A stretch of 64,000 nt of DNA from Papaver somniferum. Its lineage: Eukaryota > Streptophyta > Magnoliopsida > Ranunculales > Papaveraceae. Location: assembly GCF_003573695.1 (NCBI RefSeq), contig NC_039358.1, positions 154,618,920 through 154,682,919 of the forward strand, in the 5' to 3' direction. The translations under genes and the position numbers were made by a program. How positions within the stretch are numbered: the stretch's first letter is position 1; each line of letters begins with the position of its first letter. Under the pieces are notes generated by a model. That model saw only the letters and a list, made by a program, of their open reading frames with translations. It ran no database searches and had not been told where the DNA came from. Below, in pieces: positions 1-9,670 of the stretch.

Positions 1-1
1 A

Positions 2-286
2 GAAGCTGTTGGCGCTGAGGCGAATGCGCTTTTTTTGGGTATCTCCTGGGCGAAGGAGATGGATCTGACTGAAGTCTTATTTGTGAGTGATTGTCTCCAA
101 GTAGTGGATTTTGTTAATGGAGACAATGTAAATATAGATTGGAGATGTAGTGATTTGTCGGAAGATTGCAGGGTTTCGCTTTTGAATAGTAATAATTTTA
201 ATACTGTCTTTGTTAAGCGTTCAAAAAATAAATTAGCTGATCGGCTTGCACGTGGGACTAGGAAGTACTGTATTAAGGATAATTGA
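2..286 (+). CDS. C-terminal fragment of a plant RNase H-like (RVT_3) domain protein
   Basis: The frame is open from the left edge and stops with TGA at 284-286, so the 5' part lies outside the window. The visible peptide has the order of the plant RNase H-like fold (RVT_3): a Glu in AEANALFLGISWA, an Asp in VSDCLQVVDFV, and a final Asp in NKLADRLARG. These match the usual three acidic metal-binding positions. In plants such domains occur at the end of LINE-type reverse transcriptases and as short stand-alone hypothetical genes; the sequence alone does not decide between these. No poly-A tail or target duplication is seen directly downstream, so an old LINE 3' end is possible but unproven. Confidence 0.6.
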   Translation, partial: EAVGAEANALFLGISWAKEMDLTEVLFVSDCLQVVDFVNGDNVNIDWRCSDLSEDCRVSLLNSNNFNTVFVKRSKNKLADRLARGTRKYCIKDN

Positions 287-919
287 GTCTCTTTTCCTCC
301 TTTTTGGATAATTTTGTAAGAAGGAACCCATATCAGATGTTTGTATTTTTCTTCTTGGTTAATTTAGGGTGTGTTTTTCGGGAAAAAAAAAAGAGTGGGC
401 TTTTGTAAAACAGTATTGTAATCGTTTTAAATGTCCTTCCTTCTTTGACCATTTTCACCCAGCACCAAGTTGGTTAGTATCATGTTTATAAAATTTAAGT
501 GGTAAATATGATTATTCTAATCATTCCAACCCCCTTGTTTAGCAGGCAACTCAGTTCTTGGTGCTTATGTATGAATCCATATAGTACTGCAGTGCAGTGT
601 CGAGACGTTCTTAGCTTCTTCATTCATGCTCACCTATACAGAAAGTCATCCTTTTAGTTGGTCCATACGACTGTGCCATTGACCTCAATTTCAAAGAAAG
701 AGAAAAAAGCACTAATCATTAATTTAATTCTATGAAGGAAAGAAAGAGAGTGTACTATACTGGTGTGCTGGGGTGTGGTCGCACTGAGATGATATGAATC
801 TACTTGGAAACCACTAGATAGAGAAAATAAACATGTGACTAATTAAAAATGACGAATGCTAAAAACTCATCTACATTGTGGGTGCTCAGTTAGCTTCACT
901 CTTTCTATATCCATACATA
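287..919. other. Non-coding interval upstream of the BAHD gene
   Basis: AT-rich sequence with no convincing reading frame, RNA gene or repeat. It probably holds the 3' flank of the RNase H-like fragment and the promoter of the BAHD gene. Confidence 0.5.
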
Positions 920-927
920 TATATAAA
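920..927 (+). promoter_or_regulatory. Putative TATA box of the BAHD gene
   Basis: TATATAAA lies 173 bp upstream of the ATG at 1100, which leaves a leader of about 140 nt. Position and sequence fit a plant core promoter; no transcript evidence is available. Confidence 0.45.
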
Positions 928-1099
928 CCCCATGTTGTGATCTCAAAGAATAACACCTTCCTCATTTCCTCTTAACCAAACTAAACAACTTTTCTTTTAA
1001 TTTTAAACCTTCACATCCATTACTAAATTTAGTATTCATCAGTTCCCAGATTACTTATTTTGATTTAGCTTACCAGAAAAGCCTTGAATTTTACTAGCA

Positions 1100-1278
1100 A
1101 TGGCAATTGGCTTAATTAACAACACCATCTTGAAAGCCGGTTCTTCCTTTCAATCACTGACCACGATGAATGATCAATCAGTTAATATCCCTTCTGAAGA
1201 TGTTGTAATTCCGCTCACAATCTTCGAGAAAGCTGCTTTCGATCTTCATGTAGCTGTTTTATATGCATTCAAACCACC
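1100..1278 (+). pseudogene. BAHD acyltransferase, 5' part (codons 1-59 and two bases of codon 60)
   Basis: ATG at 1100 opens a frame with the BAHD N-terminal signature VIPLTIFEKAAFDLHVAVLY, which ends in FKPP where a Tat retrotransposon interrupts the Pro codon. The frame resumes exactly at 13612. BAHD enzymes move an acyl group from a CoA thioester to an alcohol or amine in the cytosol. The VPLT-F-type start and the downstream features resemble the agmatine/tryptamine hydroxycinnamoyltransferase clade, but the substrate is an inference. Without the insertion the protein would be about 449 residues, normal for the family. The 17 bases that follow on the plus strand belong to the LTR, not the gene. 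Confidence 0.85.
1274..1278. repeat. Left target-site duplication (CCACC) of the Tat element
   Basis: CCACC directly precedes the 5' LTR and recurs at 13607-13611 directly after the 3' LTR. Removing one copy and the element restores the BAHD reading frame. Confidence 0.9.
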
Positions 1279-1963
1279 CGTAGGCGTAGATAATCCACAG
1301 GGCTAGGTGGCAAGATCCTAAGCTATGATACACCAAAGAAAAAAGAGCGGCGAAGCACAGGATAGAACCAAACGGCGCAAAGAGCGAGGTATCACGTGGA
1401 TCGGACGTGATGGCCCAATAGGTGTTGGATGTGATGTGACCCTTATCCTCTGACAGGTCAGGCGAACAATAAGAAAACACTCGGTCAGACGAAGGAAGAT
1501 GGTCAAACAAAGGAGCGAGAAGAAAGAAGGGCGACATCGTGCTAACCAGGCGATACAGACTCGTCCTCGGGTGAAGAACTATCGGTCATACCAGGAAGTC
1601 GGGCGATCAGTGAAGGTCCGATAGAGAACAGCTAAAATGATGTAATGTGACCAACATTGTAATTTTGTTGTATGTCGACTTTGGCCTATAAATATAAAGG
1701 CTAGTCGAGAGAGAATGAGAGGTCGGAAAGGGAGAGAAAACAAGGCATCCTACTTGAGTTGAGAGAACATCACCACTAGAGAGAGAGAGTACAACTTGTA
1801 ACCAAAGAAGAAGAAGAATAATACACATCCTTTCACCCCATGGACATAAGTAATCATACCGAACCACGTAAATCCTTGTGTCTATATTTGTTTATGTTTC
1901 TTCATGTTGTGTGGAATCACCTTATACTCCATCAGATGTAGTGTGTAGTTTCATGCCACTACA
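1279..1963 (+). repeat. 5' LTR of the Tat element
   Basis: 685 bp, near-identical to 12924-13606. The expected TG start reads CG here, a T-to-C change relative to the 3' LTR, and the end is CA. It contains a TATA box and a long purine-rich R/U5 stretch (GAGAGAGAGAG) downstream of it. Confidence 0.92.
1687..1694 (+). promoter_or_regulatory. TATA box in the 5' LTR
   Basis: TATAAATA about 270 bp before the LTR end, conserved in position but not perfectly in sequence in the 3' LTR (near 13333). It is the likely core promoter for the genomic RNA. Confidence 0.6.
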
Positions 1964-1966
1964 TTC

Positions 1967-1976
1967 TGGCGCCGAC
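1967..1976 (+). other. Primer-binding site
   Basis: TGGCGCCGAC begins three bases after the LTR. Its first eight bases match the complement of the 3' end of plant tRNA-Asp (TGGCGCCG), a primer known in Tat and Athila elements. The match weakens after that. Confidence 0.55.
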
Positions 1977-3019
1977 TAAGGGGAACGTCTAAGTTCTCCT
2001 GATACCTTGACTGCGTGTACCGGCAGAGACGATCCAAAAGCTCCTAAAAACACTTTGCGTGTTAGTTGATGCTAGGGGATGAACTCTGCTCGGCAAAAGT
2101 CTGTTTATAATCATTTGGTTTAAGTTCTGCTGGTATAGTTAAGTTTTTGTTGAGAAAATTGAGTTGTTAGCAAACATTTTCAGCTGGGTTGAATCTGAAC
2201 ATTCGACTAGTCTTGTCTCTAGCCGAGTCTGTTTTCAGGTCTCAATTTTCGTTTTCGTAGCATCTTTCGTACTTCTCTTCATATTTTGATCTTAGTTATT
2301 GTCTTGTGAGTCCGACAGCGGAAAACTCTTAAACTCCCAAGTAACATCTTTGATGTATGGTGGAAGTTGTTTGAGGTTCCCTGTTGGCTTGGGAAAGTAC
2401 CGAAACAGCAGCACGACGAATCATACATTGCTGGTGAAAGAATCCAAGGAATCAAGGGAAGACATCCCTTTGCGGTTCCAAGAAGTGCATAAGTCTTAGT
2501 TTAGCTTTTTTCATGGCATGCTGACCTCATAAGAGTACGAATTTAGACCTTTTTTACTCGCAAAGAACTAGGTGCTAATGATTTGGAGTCTAGGGAATGT
2601 ATGACAAGTTGTAGTTAATGCAGAGTCGTGGTACTGAGAGCGACGTTGTGCCCTTGAAAGCGACGTAGCAGGATACCCGTCTAAAAAAACACTTAGTGTC
2701 GGAACGTGGAAAACTGGCAAGGTAGCTTGGTAGGCCAGGGGGAATCGTACTTTTAAAACTCAGTCTTAGTGTCAGTCACCTTTTTCTTCCAAAAATTGTA
2801 CGTGCAATAGAAACTTTTCAAAACAGGTCAAAGTAAGGTGTTGTCTGTTTTTGCTGACGTAGGTAGGGACGATTCTCGGACTGACAGTGTACCACGTCCG
2901 ATGGCTAGCACGTCGGGAATAGGGAGAACTTTGAGGAACCACACGATTTCCGGTAGTAGCATGCAAGGGGGAGTAACTGGGACGAGGAGAGGGAGTGACG
3001 GGCATCCACCACCATAGGA
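1977..3019 (+). other. Untranslated leader of the Tat element
   Basis: About 1 kb between the primer site and the gag ATG with no convincing protein. Short open frames on both strands (such as 2299-2499 and 2772-3098) have no recognisable domain. It probably holds packaging and dimerisation signals. Confidence 0.5.
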
Positions 3020-4750
3020 ATGCAAACTGTGGACGAGGAGATTGATCTGGGACGATACAATGACCCATTGCCTCTGGAGCGAATCGCCTCGCTAGCAAGG
3101 AGGGATGATCAAATAGATGTACTTACCGCGTCAGACACAGAAGATGACGAAGAAGCATTGATCCTGCATGCTCAAAGACGAAACATCAAACGACAAGCTG
3201 AGTATCAAGAAGCCCTCGGACGAGAGCAAGAACGGTTAAGGCGAGTACAACTTGGACGAGAAGCGGTTATCGGGGACGATCCGGCGACATCGACTCAGAT
3301 ACCTCCCAATATACCACCTCCACCACCTGTGACGATGACGCCACCCCTTGCTCATCTAGGCCATCCAAATGGTCACATCAGCCATGAGAGCACAGATCCA
3401 ACACTGCTCGCGATTCTAGAAAGCCAAAGAAGGCAAGAGGCGGCTTTAAGATATCTTCAGCAGAGGAATCTGGATCTAGAGTTCGAGAACTATCAATTAC
3501 GGAACTTAAGGCCGAGGTCGAGAGGATCCTTAAGTCGAGGAACATCGGGTCACCATGGCCGAATCGGGCAAGCACCACCTGCAGTGGGACCAAGCAATTC
3601 CGATCGATCGGGACCACCCCCGACACCACTTGTCAGGGGATACGGACCACCCGAGGAATCATCAACAGACGACGAAAGGCGAGAGAGGAACAATCAGCAG
3701 AGAAACACAAGGTCTGATAATGCAACTGAAGCTAAGCTGAGAGAGTTGGAGGAGAAGATAAGGAAGCTGTCAGGAACCGGGGAAGAAGACAAGCTCGTCG
3801 AGGTTATAAGCGAGGCCGAGAGGACCCCTTTCACCCAAGAGTTAGAACTAAGGGCCTTCCCACCTAAGTGCACGCTCCCCACCTTCCCATCGAGGTTCGA
3901 CGGCACGGCAGACGCGGTGGAGCAGTTGAAGATGTACTCAATGTCCCTAATCCAATGGAAAAACCATGAGGTAGTAATGTGCAAGTTCTTCCCTGCAAGC
4001 TTGGAGGGCGAGGCGAGGAAATGGTTTTACAACCTCGCACCAGGGACAATTGACAGCTACGAGACTCTAGTCGAAGCCTTCCTTGAAACGTACATGCACA
4101 ACAGCAGACCTCGGCCCAGGGTCAACAGGTTATTCACCTTGGCCAGACGGTTTAGAGAACCTCTCAGATCCTTGAATGATAGATGGAGAAATTTGTGTAC
4201 GGAAATTGGGAAAGTACCAGTCGACCAGCAGATATTCGGGTTCGAAAATGCACTTGGGAGATCGGATCCCATCTAGGTAGCCATGTTCACTGAGAAACCA
4301 CAAACGTTGAAAGAAATGAGGAAAATGCAAGAGCATTTCATCGCCCTAGAAGAAATCCAGGAAGAGTAAAGAGATAGAGGAGTGCAAGAAGCTAGTGCAG
4401 CGCCCGAGTCAACGTCGGACGATACTCAAAGACGGCCCGAGAAGAGACCGAGTCCGCCCGTGCGAGGAAATGGGAAGAAGGAATGGATAACTAAAGGGAA
4501 GAGTCCAAGGCACGAGGCGAGAACGTACACCCCTTTGAATGCTCCACTAGAAGAAATCTTCAAAGAAGTTGAAAAAAGGAGTGACATCATATACCCAGCT
4601 TCAAGAGGGATACAATTCGAAGAGACCAAGGATCACCCGGAATATTGCCATTATCATCAGTATCGAGGCCACTCTACAAACAACTGTTGAGAAGTGAAAG
4701 ACATCGTGCAACACCTTATCAGAGATGGTTATCTGAGACAGTTCGTCTGA
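3020..4750 (+). pseudogene. gag: gag of the Tat element (nonsense-interrupted)
   Basis: One reading frame starts at ATG 3020. It has a charged, proline-rich N-terminal region and a coiled-coil stretch near residues 235-255. The retrotransposon gag core follows, with LPTFPSRFDGTADAVEQLKM, then EGEARKWFYNLAPGTIDSYE. A zinc knuckle of the Tat form C-x2-H-x4-H-x4-C (CHYHQYRGHSTNNC) lies at about 4645-4690. The frame contains stops at 4274-4276 (TAG), 4367-4369 (TAA), 4688-4690 (TGA) and 4748-4750 (TGA); the reading otherwise continues without a shift. The known role is formation of the virus-like particle. The stops are positioned where Gln or Arg codons would fit. Confidence 0.85.
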
Positions 4751-5551
4751 CATCCAGCCCAGACGACCGCAGTGCCCAATGCACCAGTCCATCAGGTTCG
4801 GATCGACAGATCCACGCAGTTTGTCAACACAATTTTGCATTCCGCCACTCAAGCGTATAATCTGAATCCCGGAATAATGTCTAGAATCCACAAGAGAGAT
4901 CATAGTGGGAAGGAAATTTTCATTGTAGCAAAAGCTTTGCCTATGGAACCATGGATGGTGCGACCTATCTCTTTCTCGGCCCAGGATGTTCCGATGAACG
5001 ACCAAGCTCACAGTGATCCTTTGGTTATTACCCTGCTAATTGAGGAATGGGGGGTAAGAAGGATACTAGTAGATAGTGGGAGCTCCGTCAAAGTACTCTT
5101 ATACGATACGTTCAAAAGTATGAAGTTGTCGGATGATATACTCGTCCCGTCAACATATCGTATATACGGTTTTAATGGGACGGTAACCATCCCGAAGGGC
5201 GAAGTAACTCTAAGGGTATCGGATGGAGGTGGCTACTTGGATACTTTGACCACATTCTGTGTGGTTGATGTCGCCTCGCCCTATGAAGCTATTATCGGAA
5301 GACCATGGATCGCGGGAATCAAAGGAGTAGCATCGTCCTATCATCAGAGATTATGGTTCCCAACGTACAAGGGGATAGCAGAAGTCGTAGGAGATCCACA
5401 AGCATCCCGACAATGCATGCAGGCCGACGCCCAGATAAATGAGGAGCGGCGATCACGGCAAAGGGGAGAGAAGAAAAAATCTAAAGAATCCAAAGTCGCA
5501 GAAGAACTGGAAAAGGTTATTTCGCAAGCGGTCATGGCTTACGAAGCATAA
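4751..5551 (+). pseudogene. Aspartic protease region of the Tat element
   Basis: Same frame as gag, so gag and pol were one polyprotein. The active-site motif reads ILVDSGSSVKVL near 5070-5100, the plant retroelement form of D-S/T-G, followed by the family's conserved EAIIGRPWI motif near 5287-5313. The protease would cleave the Gag-Pol precursor. A TAA at 5549-5551 and a TAG at 5567-5569 separate it from the RT part in the same frame. A lysine-rich linker follows the protease core (about residues 220-245 of this segment). Confidence 0.8.
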
Positions 5552-5620
5552 GGAAGCGAGCCTTCATAGCAATTAAAGGAGACGACGCCGGCGAAGGAAT
5601 CAAGAACAAACATCTCGGCC

Positions 5621-7042
5621 GTGGAACCTACTCGAGAGATTAATTTGGGAACTTTAGAAGAACCAAGGGTGGTAAGGATCGAGTCCTTACTATCGGACGA
5701 ACAAGTAAACCAGCTCGTGGAGGTGCTAAAGGAAAACATGGACGCATTCGCATGGAACATGCACGATATAGAGGGTATAGATCCAGAGGTATGTTGTCAC
5801 CATCTAAGGATCGACTCAAGCTTCAATCCAGACCGACAAAAGATGAGGCGAATCGCACCAGAATTACAAGCGGCTGTCGAGAAGGAGCTAAAGAAGTTAC
5901 AGGAGTCGGGAATAATTAGGAAATCGCACTACCCACAGTGGATATCTAACATGGTCGTGGTACCAAAGAGAAACGGAGGAGTCAAAATCTGTATTGACTT
6001 CAGCGACCTGAACAAAGCTTGTCCGAAGGACAGTTTCCCTCTCACAAGTATCGATCAGCTGGTGGAATCTATAGTGGGGTACGAGGCACTAACGTTGATG
6101 GACGGATACGCGGGGTATAACCAGATCCCACTGGCTCCCGAGGATCAAGAACACACCTCTTTCTTCACACCAAGGGGCCTATACTGCTACACCAAGATGC
6201 CGTTTGGGCTGAAGAATGCAGGCGCCACATATCAGAGGCTGGTGGGCGACATGTTTGAAGACCAGATCCACAAGACCATTGAGGTCTATGTCGACAATAT
6301 GCTAGTAAAAAGTCGCCTAGCCAAGAATCACATCCGAGACCTGCGGGAAATTTTTCGGACGATGAGAGAATATAAAATGAAAGTTAACCCGACCAAATGC
6401 GATTTTTGGGTCACATCGGGAAAAATTTTGGGATATATCATCACTCCAAGGGGGATAGAAGCAGATCCCGAGAAAGTCAGGGCCATCCTCGAGATGCCGT
6501 CACCAGCCACAATAAAAGACGTACAAAAGTTGAACGGAAGTATAGCAGCATTGGGGCGATTCATATCTCGGTCGTCCGATAAATGCAAGGATTTCTTTTG
6601 CACTCTTAAAAAGGGAGAGAAATTCAAATGGACGGACACCTGTGAGGAGGCGTTTCAAAATATTAAGCTACATCTTGCAAGTCTTCCAGTATTACAAAGA
6701 CCCGAGCCATCGGAGGTCCTCACATTATACCTCGGAGAAACTTCATATGCTATTAGTGCAGTCTTAGTTCGAAATGCAGGGAACGAGGAAAAGCCCGTTT
6801 ACTTCATTATTAAGACATTGAGTCCGGTCGAGAAAAATTATACAAGGATGGAACAAATGATTCTAGCGCTAGCTTTCGCCACCTTGAAGCTAAGGACATA
6901 TTTCCAAGCCCATCGGATCCGCGTGCTCACAAAATCACCTATTGAGGCGGTACTAGACAATGCAGGCCGATCTGGAAGGATCTCCAAATGGGGGGCGCAA
7001 ATTAAACAGTTCAACGTTTTCTACGAAATGAGGACACAGTGA
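5621..7042 (+). pseudogene. pol: Reverse transcriptase and RNase H of the Tat element, RT catalytic motif altered
   Basis: In frame with gag (5621 and 3020 share phase). RT motifs run in order: QESGIIRKSHYPQWISNMVV, VKICIDFSDLNKACPKD, LMDGYAGYNQI with the first catalytic Asp, FGLKNAGATYQRL, then IEVYVDNMLVKSR. The canonical YVDD is YVDN here: codon 226 (6296-6298) is AAT, so one metal-binding Asp is lost and the enzyme is probably dead. The connection and RNase H region follow (FKWTDTCEEAFQNIK, then KPVYFIIKTLSP, TRMEQMILAL, LRTYFQAH), typical of Tat elements. The frame ends at TGA 7040-7042; the sequence continues in a shifted frame (AQVVADF) into the second RNase H. Confidence 0.92.
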
Positions 7043-7580
7043 AGGCACAAGTAGTGGCAGATTTTTGGCAGATTTTCCACTAAGCGACGAAGATGAGGTC
7101 GAGGACATACCCGGAATGGAAGAAGATCGAGAAGACCCGGCCGACTTACTCGAGCAAGTAGCCCATCACGTTGGGAAGTATTCGTCGATGGAGCGTCGAA
7201 CAAAGATGGATCGGGACTTGGGATAGTCTTTACCACACCAAAGGGACGAAAAATGGTCCATTCGTTTAGATTGGAATTTAAGGCGACAAACAACGTCACC
7301 GAGTACGAAGCTGCGATTCACGCCCTGAGATTAATCGTCGAGATGGGCCTACAAGATGTAAGCTAACTAGCGACTCAGTTGGTGATCCGACAAATCACAG
7401 GCAAATATGCATCACGATCCGATTTTGCAGAATACTGGGAGCTCGCCCAATTCTATATCAACCAGATCCCCACATCAAATTCGCCACATATGCAGAAAAG
7501 ACAATCGACACTCGGACGCATTGGCATACATGCTCCCAGCTCGCAGACCCAAGTGTGGAGGGAATTCGTGTCATGAGACT
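7043..7580 (+). pseudogene. Second (archaeal-type) RNase H of the Tat element, frameshifted
   Basis: From about 7169 the original gag-pol frame returns with WEVFVDGASNKDGSGLGIVF, then NNVTEYEAAIHALRL. These carry the first Asp and the Glu of an RNase H fold. TAA at 7364-7366 ends the frame. The remainder, with the third acidic residue in TSDS and then VIRQITGKY, lies in another frame up to about 7560. A duplicated RNase H after the RT-linked one is a known hallmark of the Tat clade. At least two frameshifts break it. Confidence 0.8.
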
Positions 7581-7599
7581 CCTCGCCCCATCCATACCA

Positions 7600-8009
7600 G
7601 AGACACCCGAGATACGTCGACGTGGCTATCAATACGGCCGATAGATATCCAGACGGAGATTGGAGAAAGCCGATTCATTCGTACTTGGAGACAGGCGAGT
7701 TACCCAAGGGGCGCCGAGAAACAAGTCAAAAGCAAATCGGCGCTTATGAGTTAAGAGATGGAATTATACAGAAATCGTACTGGGACCCTCTTAAGATGTT
7801 TGAGTAAGGAAGAAGGCCAGACAATCTGAACGAACTACACTATGGGCAGCCGGAAATCACAGCTCGGGACGAAGTTGTCAGCGAGAGCGAAAATGATGGG
7901 ATACTTCTGGACATACATGAATGATTATGCAAAACAAATGGCACGAGCTTGCTAAGAATGTTAGCGTTTTGGTAAGAATATACATACGCCATATGTAACT
8001 CTAAACTCG
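7600..8009 (+). pseudogene. Pre-integrase linker and degenerate zinc-binding region
   Basis: Residues such as DGDWRKPIHSYLETGELPKG, followed by YELRDGIIQKSYWDPLK (7622-7807), match the linker before integrase in Tat pol. The HHCC zinc-binding domain that should follow is broken: only NLNELHYGQPE remains recognisable near 7820-7850, and stops and shifts occupy 7805-8009. Confidence 0.65.
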
Positions 8010-8882
8010 GTGGTGAGCCCTTGGCCCTTTGCCAAGTGGGGGATCGATATCGTGGGACCATTACATATGGGATCGGGGAAGAGGAAATACTTAATAGTAG
8101 CGACGGATTACTTCACTAAATGGGTGGAGGCGGCACCACTGAGACATATTCGTGACAAGGACGTCTTCAGGTTTATTTGGGAGCACGTCATATGTCGTTT
8201 CGGAGTACCGGCGGCCATCGTCTCGGATAATGGAAAACAGCTCCATGGAGAAAACATCGACCTGCTATTTAACACCTACAACATCAGAAAAAGAAAGGCT
8301 ACCCCCATATACCCTCAAAGTAATGGGCAGGCCGAGATCACAAACAAAACTATCGCCCATAATATGAAGAAAAAATTAGATGGAGAGTACGGTAATTGTT
8401 GCGAAGAACTCTACAATGTTTTATGGGCCTATCGAACCACTCGAAGGGAAGCAACAGGGCTATCACCTTTCATGCTGACTTATGGAACCGAAGCGATACT
8501 ACCAACTGAAGCGATGATACCCACCACACGAACTGAGGCATGGAGCCGAAACATATCGGCATATCTAATATTATATAAGCTCGATGACTTGGAGGAAACA
8601 AGGGAGATGGCGTTGCAAAAAATGGAGAATTACCAAAGAAGATTACAACGAGAATACAACAAACGAGTTCGACCAAGAGAGTTTCAACCGGGGCAATTAG
8701 TGTTGAAATACCTAGCCGATTGGGAACGTGACAAAAAGGGTGGTAAACTAGCGGCAAGATGGGGAGTACCATACACAATTGTGTCTAAGGCGGGTGAAGG
8801 AGCTTATCGATTACTCAAACCAGACGGCAAACCCGAGTTAAAATCGTGGAACGCACAACATCTGAAACTCTATTACCCATGA
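8010..8882 (+). CDS. Integrase catalytic core and C-terminal domain of the Tat element
   Basis: An open frame of 290 codons with the complete DD35E triad: Asp13 in KWGIDIVGP, Asp73 in IVSDNGKQ, and Glu109 in GQAEITNKTI, with 35 residues between the last two. The DDE core is followed by YRTTRREATGLSPFMLTYGTE and the C-terminal segment PGQLVLKYL, ending KSWNAQHLKLYYP. No chromodomain is present, as expected for Tat. The first codon is not a true start, since this is a polyprotein segment entered through a broken frame. It would insert the cDNA into host DNA, but it cannot be made from this copy as part of a full polyprotein. Confidence 0.9.
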   Translation: MVSPWPFAKWGIDIVGPLHMGSGKRKYLIVATDYFTKWVEAAPLRHIRDKDVFRFIWEHVICRFGVPAAIVSDNGKQLHGENIDLLFNTYNIRKRKATPIYPQSNGQAEITNKTIAHNMKKKLDGEYGNCCEELYNVLWAYRTTRREATGLSPFMLTYGTEAILPTEAMIPTTRTEAWSRNISAYLILYKLDDLEETREMALQKMENYQRRLQREYNKRVRPREFQPGQLVLKYLADWERDKKGGKLAARWGVPYTIVSKAGEGAYRLLKPDGKPELKSWNAQHLKLYYP

Positions 8883-8976
8883 GGGGTTCGAGGGAAACAG
8901 GAAAACATACTTGTCATTCATTTCTTTAAAACCGCGAGGGGTAGGAAATATGACATGAGCGACCAATGGTCATTCT

Positions 8977-9140
8977 TACTCGGGGAAAAGCCAGTGAGGA
9001 AGTTCCGAGGTGACTTAGACTCGAATGGTCATTCGTACTCGGGGCAAAGCCAGTGTGGAGGTGCCGAGGTAACTTACAGTCGACTAGCTATCGATACTCG
9101 GGGCAGTGGAAGTGTGCAAGTGCCGAGGTAGCCTAAGGGT
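8977..9140 (+). repeat. 59-bp tandem repeat, three copies
   Basis: Units start with TACTCGGGG at 8977, 9036 and 9095 and share GCCAGTG and CCGAGGTNAC motifs. The array lies just after pol in the Tat element. Tandem arrays at this point are common in Tat elements; no function is evident. Confidence 0.8.
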
Positions 9141-9670
9141 ACTGGTGGTTGGAAGCCAGATACCAAAGGTTGTTAAGATATGATTTCTTCTCAGCCAGGT
9201 AACCTACTTACATCTGAAAGGTTACCCCCATCACAGGTGGCCGTGACCACTTGCCCGAGTTGGTTGGTCGATAACCACTCGGGATTATCGGGCCTAGACC
9301 TAGGGAGACTATAACCCTTTCACTGAATCTAAAAGATAGTGATGAGATACCTCGGCTGGGACATGGCATCGGGCCCGATGACCCTCCTTTTTGAGTGTGT
9401 TCGACAGAAAAGGCACTAATAACCAATACATGTGACATTAAATGCAGGTGCGTAGCATAAACAACAAGATAAGGCTGAAATTATCGAGAGAATTGTCAAC
9501 ACAGTGGAAAAGGCGGAAATTGTCAAGGAAAATAGAAAAGAAACAACAAGCTTGGCGACGCAGCACCCCATTTAAAAGAAGTTGTTCAAAGAAGCATGGG
9601 ACAAGTGTTCAAACGGATTATAACCCGCAACAAAGGGCAAATTAGTGGCGCAGCACTACAAAAGGCGTGA
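9141..9670. other. Non-coding spacer of the Tat element
   Basis: Spacer between the tandem array and the end of the antisense gene. The short open frame at 9442-9645 (plus) shows no domain. It may hold the polyadenylation region of either gene. Confidence 0.4.

Noticed and set aside
1259..1537. Minus-strand open frame repeated at 12796-13182
   Set aside because: Present because it spans the two Tat LTRs; low-complexity hydrophobic translation.
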